NCBI GenBank assembly: GCA_945872855.1
Contig: CAMCAW010000008.1
Coordinates: forward strand, 1-38,505
Source of the DNA: Rickettsia typhi
Lineage (GTDB): Bacteria; Pseudomonadota; Alphaproteobacteria; Rickettsiales; UBA1997
Length of the DNA stretch: 38,505 nucleotides
Direction of reading: 5' to 3'
The position numbers and the translations under genes are program-made. Each line of letters starts with the position of its first letter. The first letter of the stretch is position 1. Below are positions 1 to 8,816 of the stretch, piece by piece. The notes below the pieces were generated by a model. That model was not told where the DNA came from and searched no databases. It worked only from the letters and a program-made list of their open reading frames with translations.

Positions 1-946
1 CTTCTGCAACATCATCGTCTTCATATTGAGTCTGAGATTCTGAGGCTTTTTTCTGAGTCTCGAATCTTTTTAAATCTGCAGGGTCTGCAGGAGACGTTGC
101 TTCCGTTGTTGCTTGACTTTCTGGGTTATTTGTGAGGTTGTCTTCAGAGTCTATCTCGACGACTTCTGCTCTTAATGCCACCTTGGTGCGTTTGCCGATA
201 ATCCCACGTTCTTCTACGGCTTTATCAAATTCCGACCTAAGCGCTTCTTTGTTTAGGCTTTGCCATAATTCGTCATTTTTTGATATCGAATCTGTTTCAG
301 CTCCGTATTGGATTAGAAGTTTCATGGTAGAAGTTTTCTTTTCTATATCTTGATTGCTCTTATGCATATTATCAATAGCCCTGTGTAATGGGGTACGACT
401 TCCTCGTAATGGGCTATTTTTCCCATCTACTTCGGCACCATGCTCAAGTAAAATTTCAGTCATTTCTGGATTATTATTGTGAGCGGCGATAGTCAGAGGG
501 GGATAAAAATGGGGGACGAGATCTGGATTGGCACCATGCTCAAGTAAAATTTTAACCATTTCCAAATTATTCTTGAGAGATGCGCTCTGCAGAGAGGTCC
601 TCTCAATCATATTTGAATAGAGATCTGGATTGGCACCGCCCTGAAGTAAAATTTTAGCCATTTCTAAATTATTATTAAGAACGGCGTACTGCAGAGGGGT
701 CTGATCTCCATTTAGGGTGTTTACTTCGGCACCGCCCTGAAGTAAAATTTTAGCCATTTCTAAATTATTATTAAGAACGGCGTACTGCAGAGGGGTTAAA
801 TTCTTAAATTCATCTGAGGCAGAATTTACATCGACACCCTCCTCAATCAAACTTTTGAGACCTTCAAGATCATTCTTCTTAATAACTTTATATAAATCTT
901 GAAGCTTATTGACGTTAGTCGCATTACTACCGCTATCTCGTGACAT
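1..946 (-). CDS. Ankyrin-repeat protein, N-terminal part (runs off left edge)
   Basis: An open frame from ATG at 946 continues for 315 codons without a stop to the window edge, so the C-terminus is missing. After about 20 residues there are five to six ankyrin units of 32-33 residues, with cores such as TPLQYAVLNNNLEMAKILLQ and end loops GGAEVN or HGANPD. The last unit is divergent (TPLHRAIDN, then LLIQYGAETD), and after it comes a hydrophilic, Glu/Ser/Thr-rich stretch. There is no signal peptide. Ankyrin arrays bind proteins, and in host-associated alphaproteobacteria they are common in secreted effectors. The target here cannot be read from sequence. Two adjacent repeats are identical over 69 bases. 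The gene stands alone, followed upstream by 355 bases without a convincing gene. Ankyrin identity is secure; an effector role is inference. Confidence 0.9.
   Translation of the reverse strand, partial: MSRDSGSNATNVNKLQDLYKVIKKNDLEGLKSLIEEGVDVNSASDEFKNLTPLQYAVLNNNLEMAKILLQGGAEVNTLNGDQTPLQYAVLNNNLEMAKILLQGGANPDLYSNMIERTSLQSASLKNNLEMVKILLEHGANPDLVPHFYPPLTIAAHNNNPEMTEILLEHGAEVDGKNSPLRGSRTPLHRAIDNMHKSNQDIEKKTSTMKLLIQYGAETDSISKNDELWQSLNKEALRSEFDKAVEERGIIGKRTKVALRAEVVEIDSEDNLTNNPESQATTEATSPADPADLKRFETQKKASESQTQYEDDDVAE
632..700 (-). repeat. Ankyrin-coding direct repeat, copy A (69 bp)
   Basis: This segment is identical over 69 bases to 728-796, offset by 96 bases (32 codons). It encodes one ankyrin unit. 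Identity at synonymous positions points to a recent duplication or gene conversion inside the array. Confidence 0.95.
728..796 (-). repeat. Ankyrin-coding direct repeat, copy B (69 bp)
   Basis: Second copy of the 69-base ankyrin unit at 632-700, with no mismatch. Units further toward the C-terminus (from 437 and from 532) are related but diverged. Confidence 0.95.
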
Positions 947-1301
947 ATATAAAAGGGTTTTGATTAGTTAAGAGGATTTTTTCTAATAATTTCTAACAAA
1001 ACTTTATACAAATTTTGTTTTCTATTTTTGAATCTAAGCTCGCATTCTTTTTAATACAAAATAAATTTCTCATCTGATAATCCATTGAATTTTGCTATCT
1101 TCTTTTGCAACAGCTCCAGAAGGATTTTATTCCATTTACATGTCATTTACCTCTGGCAAATTCATTCTTACTGTGAAAAACTCTGTAAATTCTGCAAGAA
1201 TTAAATAAGGGGAAGGCAAAAAACATGCCGTCTACTTTTATAGATTCTCCAATTCACGATCTGGAGCCTCTCGCTGATGAGGCGAAGATGATGAGATGAT
1301 T
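947..1301. other. Intergenic stretch of 355 bp, no convincing gene
   Basis: This is AT-rich spacer between the ankyrin gene and ccoG. It contains an inverted repeat, aacaaaa at 995-1001 with ttttgtt at 1013-1019, upstream of the ankyrin start, which could be an operator but has no other support. A 24-codon plus-strand frame (ATG at 1225, stop at 1297-1299) has a purine-rich ggggaagg before it. It is too short to call and may be chance. Confidence 0.5.
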
Positions 1302-2741
1302 TTATTTTCCTACAAAAACCATTCCCACTTTACGCTCTTCAAGGCTTGATTCGTCTATTATCGCGCCTTCAAGAAAAATATTCTCTTCGGCCATTTTCTC
1401 TAAAAATTCTGGCGACAATGAAACATAAATTTTAAAATTATGCACTTCTTCTGCCTTCACAGGAAGGTGCTCGGCATCAACCCCCTCATAGGATTGCACT
1501 TTTATTTCTGCCTCTTGTGGCTCGAGTAATTTGAAGGAAAAAACTTTATCGCCGTGAGTTTTGTTGGAAATTTTTAGCGTGTAACCATTGCGAATCGAGC
1601 CATCGGAGAGCTTAACGAAAAGTGGGTTGCGATCAGGAATGGCGGTCACTTCTAGAGTTGGCTTCGCAATTAAATCGCGCAGCATTATGAAGCTTACAAC
1701 AAGAATAATTGTGGCGTAATAAAACGTGCGCGGCTTGAAAATGCGGAATTTATTTTTGGCGGTGGGTTCTTGCAGATTGGCCTCGGTGTCATAGCGGATA
1801 AGGCCGCGCGGCAGTCCGATTTTGTCCATTACTTCGTCGCAGGCATCAACGCAGAGGCCGCAGGCGATGCATTCCATTTGTAGGCCTTGGCGAATGTCGA
1901 TGCCTTGCGGGCAGACTACAACGCATTGCTTGCAGTCGATGCAATCGCCAAGAGGCACTGCATTTTCCATCGCGAGTGACGATGATCCTTTGCGCCGCGA
2001 ATCATCTTTGGTGAGCTTGCCTCTAGGCTCGCCGCGCTTCTCATCGTAAGTGATAATTAGCGTATCGCGATCAAACATTGCCGATTGAAAGCGCGCATAT
2101 GGGCACATAAAAGTGCAAACATGCTCGCGCGCAAAGCCCGCCATAATATAAGTGGCGCTGGCAATTCCTAAAATCCACCATAAAACATTAAGGCTAATTT
2201 GACCGTGAAGCAAATTTTTGGAGAGCGCGAAAGCATCGTTGAAGTAGCAAACAAAGGTGAAGCCAGTGACTAGCGAAATTAAAATCCACGTGGCGTGAGT
2301 GAGAAATTTCTTGTAAAATTTTTCGAAAGAGTTTTTGCGATCGAGCAAAATTCGTGCATTGCGATCGCCTTGAAAAATTTTTTCTACCGCATAAAAAATA
2401 TCGCTCCACACCGTTTGAAAGCAGGCATAACCGCACCAGACGCGGCCGAACAGCGAGGTAACAAAAAATAAAATGACGGCAGCTAAAATTAAAATTCCCG
2501 CTAAATAATAAACTTCTTGCGGCCAAATTTCGATGAAGAAAAAATAAAGGCGCGAGTTAGTGATGTCGATTAAAATTGCTTGGCCAGAGGCGGAAGGCCC
2601 GCGATCGAAGCGCCAGAATGGCGAAAGGCAATAGATGGATAAAAATATTATGTTCAGCAGCCACTTTAGGTTGCGAAATCGGCCTTTTGCCGATTGAGGA
2701 AAGAGGCGCTTTTTGGCTTCAAAGAGATTGTCGAGAGACAT
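1302..2741 (-). CDS. ccoG: Cytochrome c oxidase accessory protein CcoG (FixG/RdxA family)
   Basis: A 479-residue polyferredoxin-like membrane protein of usual family length. Several hydrophobic segments come first, including one followed by WCGYACFQTVW, then MCPYARFQ. Two 4Fe-4S-type clusters follow (CIDCKQCVVVCP and CIACGLCVDAC), then a further membrane segment and a C-terminal Ig-like FixG domain. CcoG is known as a factor needed to mature the copper centre of cbb3-type cytochrome oxidase in the inner membrane. No ccoNOPQ genes or copper ATPase lie nearby. The first Cys motif reads CGYACF where the family usually has CGYACP. The ATG at 2739-2741 fits the usual family N-terminus. Confidence 0.95.
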   Translation of the reverse strand: MSLDNLFEAKKRLFPQSAKGRFRNLKWLLNIIFLSIYCLSPFWRFDRGPSASGQAILIDITNSRLYFFFIEIWPQEVYYLAGILILAAVILFFVTSLFGRVWCGYACFQTVWSDIFYAVEKIFQGDRNARILLDRKNSFEKFYKKFLTHATWILISLVTGFTFVCYFNDAFALSKNLLHGQISLNVLWWILGIASATYIMAGFAREHVCTFMCPYARFQSAMFDRDTLIITYDEKRGEPRGKLTKDDSRRKGSSSLAMENAVPLGDCIDCKQCVVVCPQGIDIRQGLQMECIACGLCVDACDEVMDKIGLPRGLIRYDTEANLQEPTAKNKFRIFKPRTFYYATIILVVSFIMLRDLIAKPTLEVTAIPDRNPLFVKLSDGSIRNGYTLKISNKTHGDKVFSFKLLEPQEAEIKVQSYEGVDAEHLPVKAEEVHNFKIYVSLSPEFLEKMAEENIFLEGAIIDESSLEERKVGMVFVGK

Positions 2742-2845
2742 TTTCTGAAATGCAGTTATTGATGGGATAGCCTTGTTATTATGAGGGCGGCGCTTGAAAA
2801 GTCTATGTAAATAGATCGTTATTTACTAGATCGATTGCGGTTTTG

Positions 2846-4084
2846 CTAGCTTTTTTCCCAGCGCGAAATTGCTACCGTAGCCACCGCATTGCCAATAAGA
2901 TTAGTGACGGCGCGGGCTTCTGACATAAAACGATCGATCCCTAAAATTAATGCAAGGCCAGCCAGCGGAACATTATGCATCACCGATAAAGTTGCGGCCA
3001 AAGTCACAAAGCCGCTTCCTGTAACGCCAGCAGCACCTTTTGAAGTTAGCAGCAAAACCAGTATCATCTCTAAAATTTCAAGCAAAGTGAGATCGATATT
3101 GAAGGCCTGCGCGATAAATAAAATTGCCATCGTAAAATAAATACAAGTGCCATCGAGATTAAACGAATAGCCGCTTGGGATCACAATGCTGATGATAGAT
3201 TTTTTGCAGCCGAATCTTTCCATTTTTTCCATCAATGAAGGCAAAGCAGATTCTGATGATGAGGTGCCGAGCACTAAAAATATTTCTTCTTTAATATGAC
3301 GCAGAAGCTTGAAAATAGAGGATTTGCAGAGTTTCATCACCGCTCCCAAAACTATAATCACGAATAAAAAACAAGTGATGTAAAAACAAAGCATTAATTT
3401 TGCGAGCGGAAAAAGTGAGATGGTGCCATATTTTCCAACGGTGTAAGACATCGCGCCAAAAGCACCAATTGGGGCAAGGCGCATTATCATGCCGATGATT
3501 TTGAAGAGAATATGCGAAAGCTCTTCAATGCCCGCCACAACTAGCTTGGCACGCTCACGCAGGGCAGATAAAGCGACGCCAAAAATGATGGCGATGAATA
3601 AAATTGAGAGAATGTTATCCTCGGTGAAAGCCTTGAAAATAGTGGTTGGAATGATGTTGAGAATGAAATCGATAAAGCTTGAATGTGGTTGCGCATAAGT
3701 AGAAATTTCTGAAGAGTCAAGGCTGCTTGGATCAATGTTCATACCGCTTCCCGGCTTTAATAATAGTGCAACTGCGAGGCCAATTATTAACGCAAGGGTG
3801 GTTAAAATCTCGAAATAAATCAGGGCTTTAATGCCGACGCGCCCAACATTGCCAGTACCTCGTTGCGGGGGTTGGCCCTTAGAATCGGTTAATTCAGAAC
3901 CGCCAACAATTCCGCTAACAATGGTGCAGAAAATTATCGGCGCAATACACATTTTGATGAGCTTGATAAAGCCATCGCCCAGTGGCTTCATGGTTTGCGC
4001 GCTTTCAGGGTAAATCACGCCAAACATTATCGCGATGCAAACCGCGATTAAAACTTGAGTATAGAGATTTTTGAAAATTCTCAT
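2846..4084 (-). CDS. dctA: Dicarboxylate:cation symporter, DctA-like (DAACS family)
   Basis: A 412-residue inner-membrane transporter of the DctA/GltP family, of normal length. The re-entrant loop HP1 has the serine-rich motif TSSSESALPSLMEK. TM7 reads PSGYSFNLDGTCIY, close to the DctA consensus. HP2 reads SKGAAGVTGSGF, and TM8 has DRFMSEARAVTNLIGNAVAT with the substrate-binding Asp, Arg and Asn. The family imports C4-dicarboxylates or acidic amino acids with protons or sodium. The TM7 motif favours dicarboxylates, but glutamate or aspartate cannot be excluded. It is a single gene between ccoG and a small membrane protein, and would feed TCA intermediates to the cell. Confidence 0.9.
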   Translation of the reverse strand: MRIFKNLYTQVLIAVCIAIMFGVIYPESAQTMKPLGDGFIKLIKMCIAPIIFCTIVSGIVGGSELTDSKGQPPQRGTGNVGRVGIKALIYFEILTTLALIIGLAVALLLKPGSGMNIDPSSLDSSEISTYAQPHSSFIDFILNIIPTTIFKAFTEDNILSILFIAIIFGVALSALRERAKLVVAGIEELSHILFKIIGMIMRLAPIGAFGAMSYTVGKYGTISLFPLAKLMLCFYITCFLFVIIVLGAVMKLCKSSIFKLLRHIKEEIFLVLGTSSSESALPSLMEKMERFGCKKSIISIVIPSGYSFNLDGTCIYFTMAILFIAQAFNIDLTLLEILEMILVLLLTSKGAAGVTGSGFVTLAATLSVMHNVPLAGLALILGIDRFMSEARAVTNLIGNAVATVAISRWEKS

Positions 4085-4163
4085 TTATAAATAAATATTC
4101 CTAATTTTCCGTATTGTCCGTTAATAGAGAAAATAATTATTGATAATGAAATAAATGAAAAGT

Positions 4164-4514
4164 TTACGTGCCTAGTCTGGATTTTTTATCCTTAAAGAAT
4201 TTTTTAAAGTAATAAGTTAAAATAAATAATAGGCCAATAATAAAAGGAATTATTGCAAAAATTTTTAACTTTTCTTCTAGTCCAAAAAATTCGGTGATCA
4301 TCCAAAATGAGTTGGCTATGATCCAAAAAGTTACGGCTAAATTATGAAATAATTCTGATTCAAAATCGCGTGATTTCCACGTAATTAAAATTGCGCAGCC
4401 AATAGTTGGAATGATCATAAACATGCCGAGGCCTCGCCACATCATTAACCAGCTCATATCTTTGATAAGCCAGAGAGCGATGTGAAGGTTTTCCAATTTG
4501 CGAGTTGGTGTCAT
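4164..4514 (-). CDS. Small conserved-looking membrane protein of unknown function
   Basis: A 116-residue protein with about four hydrophobic segments (roughly residues 24-45, 60-75, 84-105, in places merging) and a basic C-terminus (KKFFKDKKSR). The N-terminal part, LHIALWLIKDMSWLM, resembles uncharacterised small membrane proteins found in several bacterial phyla, but I cannot assign a family. It lies 42 bases downstream of the shortened purL and may be read from the same transcript. No catalytic motif is visible. Confidence 0.6.
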   Translation of the reverse strand: MTPTRKLENLHIALWLIKDMSWLMMWRGLGMFMIIPTIGCAILITWKSRDFESELFHNLAVTFWIIANSFWMITEFFGLEEKLKIFAIIPFIIGLLFILTYYFKKFFKDKKSRLGT

Positions 4515-4556
4515 GGTTGATGTTTATTCGTGGTTGAGGCTATCATGATAAATCTT

Positions 4557-5696
4557 CTAAACCCAAGGGCGATCATATTCTGGCGCTGCTTCCGAAAGTG
4601 GATCTGATGGAATATCGGCATAAGTTTCGCCATTCATTTTAATCACAACCCTTCCCGTATCAGTAACTGTGCCGATCACCGCGAAATCTAAATTCCATTT
4701 ATCGAAAATTTTGCGCGCGAATTCTTCTTTTTCGGGCTTTAAAATCATCAGCATGCGCTCTTGGCTTTCAGAAAGCATAATTTCGTATGGCGTCATGTTT
4801 GCTTCGCGCTGCGGAACCTTTTCTAGCGCCAGCTCGATGCCAGTGCCACCTTTGCCCGACATCTCGAATGTAGAAGAAGTAAGTCCCGCTGCACCCATAT
4901 CTTGAATGGATAAAATTGCATCTGATTGCATTAATTCGAGGCAAGCTTCAAGCACCAATTTTTCTGTGAATGGATCGCCAACTTGCACCGTTGGGCGCTT
5001 ATCTTCATCGCCTTCTTTGAATTCGTCTGAGGCCATAACCGCGCCGTTAATGCCATCGCGGCCAGTTTTTGATCCAACATAAACCACCGAAGCGCCAACT
5101 TGCGAAGCTGCGGAGTAAAATATTTTGTTCGAGTCTGCCAGACCTACAGTCATCGCATTTACGATGATATTGCCATTGTAACTTTTGTGAAAGGTAACTT
5201 CGCCGCCAACTGTGGGAACACCAACGCAATTGCCATAACCGCCAATGCCCGAAACCACGCCATTAACGAGTTGTCGCGTTTTTGGATGATCGATTTCGCC
5301 AAAACGCAGCGCGTTTAAATTAGCAATTGGCCGCGCGCCCATTGTGAAAACGTCGCGCAAAATTCCACCAACACCAGTCGCCGCGCCTTGATATGGCTCG
5401 ATGAATGACGGGTGATTGTGGCTTTCCATTTTAAACACCACGGCCTGACCATCGCCAATATCGATAACGCCGGCATTTTCTCCGGGCCCACAAATAACCC
5501 ACGGAGCCTTGGTATGCATGGTTTTCAGCCACTTCTTGGTAGATTTATAAGAGCAATGTTCGCTCCACATCGCCGAAAAAATTCCGAGTTCGGTGATGCT
5601 TGGCTCGCGTCCTAAAATCTCGAGCACCTTAGAATATTCGCCTTCTGTGAGGTTGTGATCTTTAACTAATTGCGGTGTGATTTTAATGTTTTTCAT
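4557..5696 (-). CDS. purL: Phosphoribosylformylglycinamidine synthase PurL, N-terminal half only
   Basis: A 379-residue protein matching the first half of PurL, which normally has about 600-740 residues. PurL, with PurQ and PurS, makes FGAM from FGAR, glutamine and ATP in purine synthesis. Landmarks include [56 protein letters not shown] and LSESQERML, covering the linker, A1 and B1 domains. It stops after [11 protein letters not shown], the point where the second half (A2-B2) normally begins. No second half follows in any frame; a membrane-protein gene starts 42 bases on. The start is the ATG at 5694-5696, 16 bases after the cmk stop. A TTG at 5730-5732 would overlap cmk and lengthen the N-terminus beyond the family. 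It is either a split enzyme or a decayed gene. Confidence 0.88.
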   Translation of the reverse strand: MKNIKITPQLVKDHNLTEGEYSKVLEILGREPSITELGIFSAMWSEHCSYKSTKKWLKTMHTKAPWVICGPGENAGVIDIGDGQAVVFKMESHNHPSFIEPYQGAATGVGGILRDVFTMGARPIANLNALRFGEIDHPKTRQLVNGVVSGIGGYGNCVGVPTVGGEVTFHKSYNGNIIVNAMTVGLADSNKIFYSAASQVGASVVYVGSKTGRDGINGAVMASDEFKEGDEDKRPTVQVGDPFTEKLVLEACLELMQSDAILSIQDMGAAGLTSSTFEMSGKGGTGIELALEKVPQREANMTPYEIMLSESQERMLMILKPEKEEFARKIFDKWNLDFAVIGTVTDTGRVVIKMNGETYADIPSDPLSEAAPEYDRPWV

Positions 5697-5712
5697 GTTA
5701 AACTTATTGGCT

Positions 5713-6402
5713 TTATATTTTTGTGTTTTCAATATAATTCAAGATTTTTAAAAATCCTTCTTCAATTGTTAAATTTCCATTATCAATAACCACGGCATCC
5801 TTTGCAATCAATAATGGCGAGTCTTTGCGGCCTAAATCATTTTCATCACGCTTTTTTAATTGCGCTAAAATTTCTTCGTAAGTTATATTTTTGCCTTGTT
5901 TTTGTAATTGGCTAAATCTTCTTTGTGCACGAATTTCAACATTGGCGGTGATGAAGAATTTATAGGGAGCATTGGGGCAAATAACCGTGGTGGTGTCGCG
6001 CCCATCAAGCACCGCGCCACCTTGCAGGCGCTTGCCATTTTCGATAAATTCTTGTTGAAATGCGAAAAGCTTCTTGCGCAAAGCGGGATTTTTTGCAATC
6101 ATCGAAGCTACGGCGCCAATGGTTTCACTGAATAGTTCTTCGTTTTCTAATTCGCTTTCGCTGATGTTTTGCGTGAGAGAATCGAGTAAATTTTCAAAAT
6201 TAGCAGAAGAATTTGTGTCACCAAAATCCATCGCAAAATTTTCCGCCGCAATTTTCTGCGCAATTACCCGAAACGCCACCAAGCGATAAAGCGCACCAGT
6301 ATTGAGATAGGGCAGCTTAAAATGCGCCGCAATTTTTTTGGCAACAGTGCCTTTTCCAGAAGCAGAAGGCCCGTCGATAGCGATCAAAAGTGAAGCTTGC
6401 AT
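5713..6402 (-). CDS. cmk: Cytidylate kinase
   Basis: A 229-residue cytosolic kinase that phosphorylates CMP and dCMP with ATP. The N-terminus has the P-loop [17 protein letters not shown] at residues 8-24, followed by LNTGALYRL, the substrate-side motif of the family. Later come [19 protein letters not shown] and the Arg-containing lid region [10 protein letters not shown] and [14 protein letters not shown]. Length agrees with the family. It is immediately upstream of purL with 16 bases between stop and start, so the two nucleotide genes are probably one transcript. Confidence 0.95.
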   Translation of the reverse strand: MQASLLIAIDGPSASGKGTVAKKIAAHFKLPYLNTGALYRLVAFRVIAQKIAAENFAMDFGDTNSSANFENLLDSLTQNISESELENEELFSETIGAVASMIAKNPALRKKLFAFQQEFIENGKRLQGGAVLDGRDTTTVICPNAPYKFFITANVEIRAQRRFSQLQKQGKNITYEEILAQLKKRDENDLGRKDSPLLIAKDAVVIDNGNLTIEEGFLKILNYIENTKI

Positions 6403-6431
6403 AAGTAAAACTAATTATTGTTGTGAGTAAT

Positions 6432-8714
6432 TCATAAAGATTGAATTGCAGGGGGGCTGCTTATCTTTTCCCACTCTTTTTGAATTATTTCAGTGGATGG
6501 AGATCTGATTATAGAATAGTCTTGTTCTTTTATAATGCGAAAAATTTCCCGATCATTTTTTGTGACTAAAGATCGAACAAGTTCACGAGGATCTTTGCTG
6601 GGAGGCGTTCCGCAATAATTCTGTAAATATGAAAAACATAGTGGGCTTGTTAAGTTTAATATTTCATCATTATTTTTATTTTCAAAATCTTTAAACTCAA
6701 ACCATTTTCTGGTATCTGGAGAAGTTATGGCTTCGATCATTTGTTTTGAGTTAAATTTTGCTAAATCTGTTAAAGCGCAATATCCTTCTTTAGAGCAGGA
6801 AATAGAGTTTTCTGAAATAAGCGCTTCAACGATTCTAGGTTGATAATTTTTTAGATCCATAAATTCAATTAATCCTTCTCGATAACAATTTTCTGCCGCT
6901 TCTGTAGTCATAGTTTTTATAAGATCGCGATCAATTAAAAAGTCTAAAGGATTCGCGGAGCTTATTAACCGTTGGTCGCGCAGAGATTTGATTTTCTCAG
7001 AGATTTCTGCATCTGAGTAAATATTTATTAGCTGCTTTATCTTGTCAGATGGTAAATCTTTTAAATCATTGAATTGAAATAATTTGTTATTATAGCAAGC
7101 AAGGGCGCTGTTAGAGGCTAGAAGATATATTTTATTTGCCTCTAAATTTTTTAAATCTTCAAAATTGATAAATTTATCAAAATCGACGTTAGCGATATTG
7201 TAAATTACTTTGACCGCATCGAAGGCTGCTCCCTCTAAAGGATCTTCCAGGTTAGTTTGCGCATAACTTGGAAGAAAATTGCGAATTTTACCAGTGCTTC
7301 CAGTTCCAGATTTAATTGCTTTTATTGTAGGATCAATCATTTTGACCTGCCGCATTAACTTATGCAATATTAATGTCCAAGGGAAGTCTCTAACATGCTC
7401 AAGGGTTTCTATTGAGTCAAAGACAAAGTTATTTGTTTTGCTTTTAAAGGCATAGCCTTCGGCAGTTATTTTATAATTATCTTCGAGGTTATCCCAGTCG
7501 GTTGTGGCATAATTAAAGGCGTCAGATTTTTTATTTTTTGATTCTATTAATACATAAAAACAATTATTCGCTAGATTCATGCCACTCGTAATTAATTCTA
7601 TAGGGCAAGTATTGTCAATCGATTGGCAGCATCCTATAGCATCGCCTAAAATCAGGCCTCGATAATCTCCTTTGGGCAACTTAACAAAATATTTTCCATT
7701 ATATTTTTTATCTATTTCACCAAGATCTATTGCTATTTGAGGCATATTGTCTGGCGCATTTTCAACTACTTCTCGCGATTCATACATATCAAGCGCTTTT
7801 TCAAAAGTTGAATTTGGTTTTTTATAGCGCAAAAAAATACTCGCCATTTTTGGATTTTGAGAATATTTCGGATAAGTGACTCGCAGCTCTTCTTGTTTCA
7901 TTTCGCTAAAGTTTTTTGGAAAGCTTGAGCCTTTTCCAATTTGAGATGCATTCATCATTAAACTTAAAGCGTAAGAGGGTCGGATATCTGATTGGCTAGC
8001 TGGATTAATTAACGATTTCCATTTAGCTAAATCATAACTTGTTATGCCATAGTCTGCGCAAGGTGGAATTTCAACAGAAAGAGCCGAGGCTAATGGTTTT
8101 TGCGCGTCAAAATTTTGTGTGTTTGCAGAGGCCACAGAGTTGGTAAATTTTTCAACTTGCCCCACTTCATCAAATATTACTGCCATTTTGTAAGCTCGGC
8201 GCTGTATTTCTGCTGAATTAAAATTATTTTCAATTACCAAAGCGCGATAGGCGCAAATGTTATAATATTTTTCGTATAATTGAAACTGTGGAGAGTTTTG
8301 TATTGTAGGTTTATCAGTATCGTTTGGAAAATATTTTAATTTATGGTTCTCGACAAGAAAGCCTTCAAGGATTTCGTTTTTTGCCTGAATTCGTTTTGCT
8401 TCATCAGATGGGTGGGGAGTATCTGAGAAAAGCTTTTGTCTAAGAGTTAGATTATCAGAATAATTCGCTAAAAAATTACGAAGATTATCCATTTTTTGTT
8501 GCAGATTGTCCGATGGTTTTATGCTGGGTTTTATGTTCGAACTCGCTGATTCTGTTGCAGATTTATCCTCGAGCAAAGGATTTTGTGTAATAAAATTTCC
8601 AATGTTTTCTTCGAGTAAAAAACTTAATTTAGTTGCTCTTTGTTTTTCAGTTAAAGCTTCGGGCTGATCAATGACTTCAGATAATATACGATGCTGTGTA
8701 TAGATGTTTATCAT
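6432..8714 (-). CDS. Unknown 760-residue repeat protein, candidate effector
   Basis: I do not recognise this protein. It is hydrophilic, with no signal peptide and no membrane segment. Residues 1-320 look mostly helical. Residues about 325-440 form a distinct block with LPKGDYRGLILGDAIGCCQS, NNCFYVLIE and VFDSIETLEH, ending in a helix. This LG...CCQ...FYVL...FDSIE order recalls a domain I associate with secreted or mobile-element proteins, but I cannot name it. Residues about 516-697 hold five or six imperfect units of 26-30 residues, each built like F-x-DLK-x-L...KI..L.S...A..CY...L. These resemble helical repeats of Legionella- and Rickettsiales-type effectors. It starts at ATG 8712-8714 and lies 29 bases upstream of cmk. 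Confidence 0.7.
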   Translation of the reverse strand: MINIYTQHRILSEVIDQPEALTEKQRATKLSFLLEENIGNFITQNPLLEDKSATESASSNIKPSIKPSDNLQQKMDNLRNFLANYSDNLTLRQKLFSDTPHPSDEAKRIQAKNEILEGFLVENHKLKYFPNDTDKPTIQNSPQFQLYEKYYNICAYRALVIENNFNSAEIQRRAYKMAVIFDEVGQVEKFTNSVASANTQNFDAQKPLASALSVEIPPCADYGITSYDLAKWKSLINPASQSDIRPSYALSLMMNASQIGKGSSFPKNFSEMKQEELRVTYPKYSQNPKMASIFLRYKKPNSTFEKALDMYESREVVENAPDNMPQIAIDLGEIDKKYNGKYFVKLPKGDYRGLILGDAIGCCQSIDNTCPIELITSGMNLANNCFYVLIESKNKKSDAFNYATTDWDNLEDNYKITAEGYAFKSKTNNFVFDSIETLEHVRDFPWTLILHKLMRQVKMIDPTIKAIKSGTGSTGKIRNFLPSYAQTNLEDPLEGAAFDAVKVIYNIANVDFDKFINFEDLKNLEANKIYLLASNSALACYNNKLFQFNDLKDLPSDKIKQLINIYSDAEISEKIKSLRDQRLISSANPLDFLIDRDLIKTMTTEAAENCYREGLIEFMDLKNYQPRIVEALISENSISCSKEGYCALTDLAKFNSKQMIEAITSPDTRKWFEFKDFENKNNDEILNLTSPLCFSYLQNYCGTPPSKDPRELVRSLVTKNDREIFRIIKEQDYSIIRSPSTEIIQKEWEKISSPPAIQSL

Positions 8715-8816
8715 ATCTATTGTTTCTTTTATAGAAGAGGGTAATGCGATTTATTAATTAACCATTTTGTAAAGTCAAGATCAGCAGGCTTCAGTAGAGG
8801 CATTGCCGCTTTCTGG

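Noticed and set aside
132..353. 73-codon plus-strand open frame
   Set aside because: It is antisense to the ankyrin-protein gene, has no ribosome site and reads as low-complexity Ser/Leu.
1225..1299. 24-codon plus-strand frame with a purine-rich leader
   Set aside because: Too short and without similarity; left as a note on the intergenic stretch.
5697..5732. Upstream TTG start for purL
   Set aside because: It would overlap the cmk stop and add 12 basic residues not found in PurL; the ATG at 5696 fits the family start.
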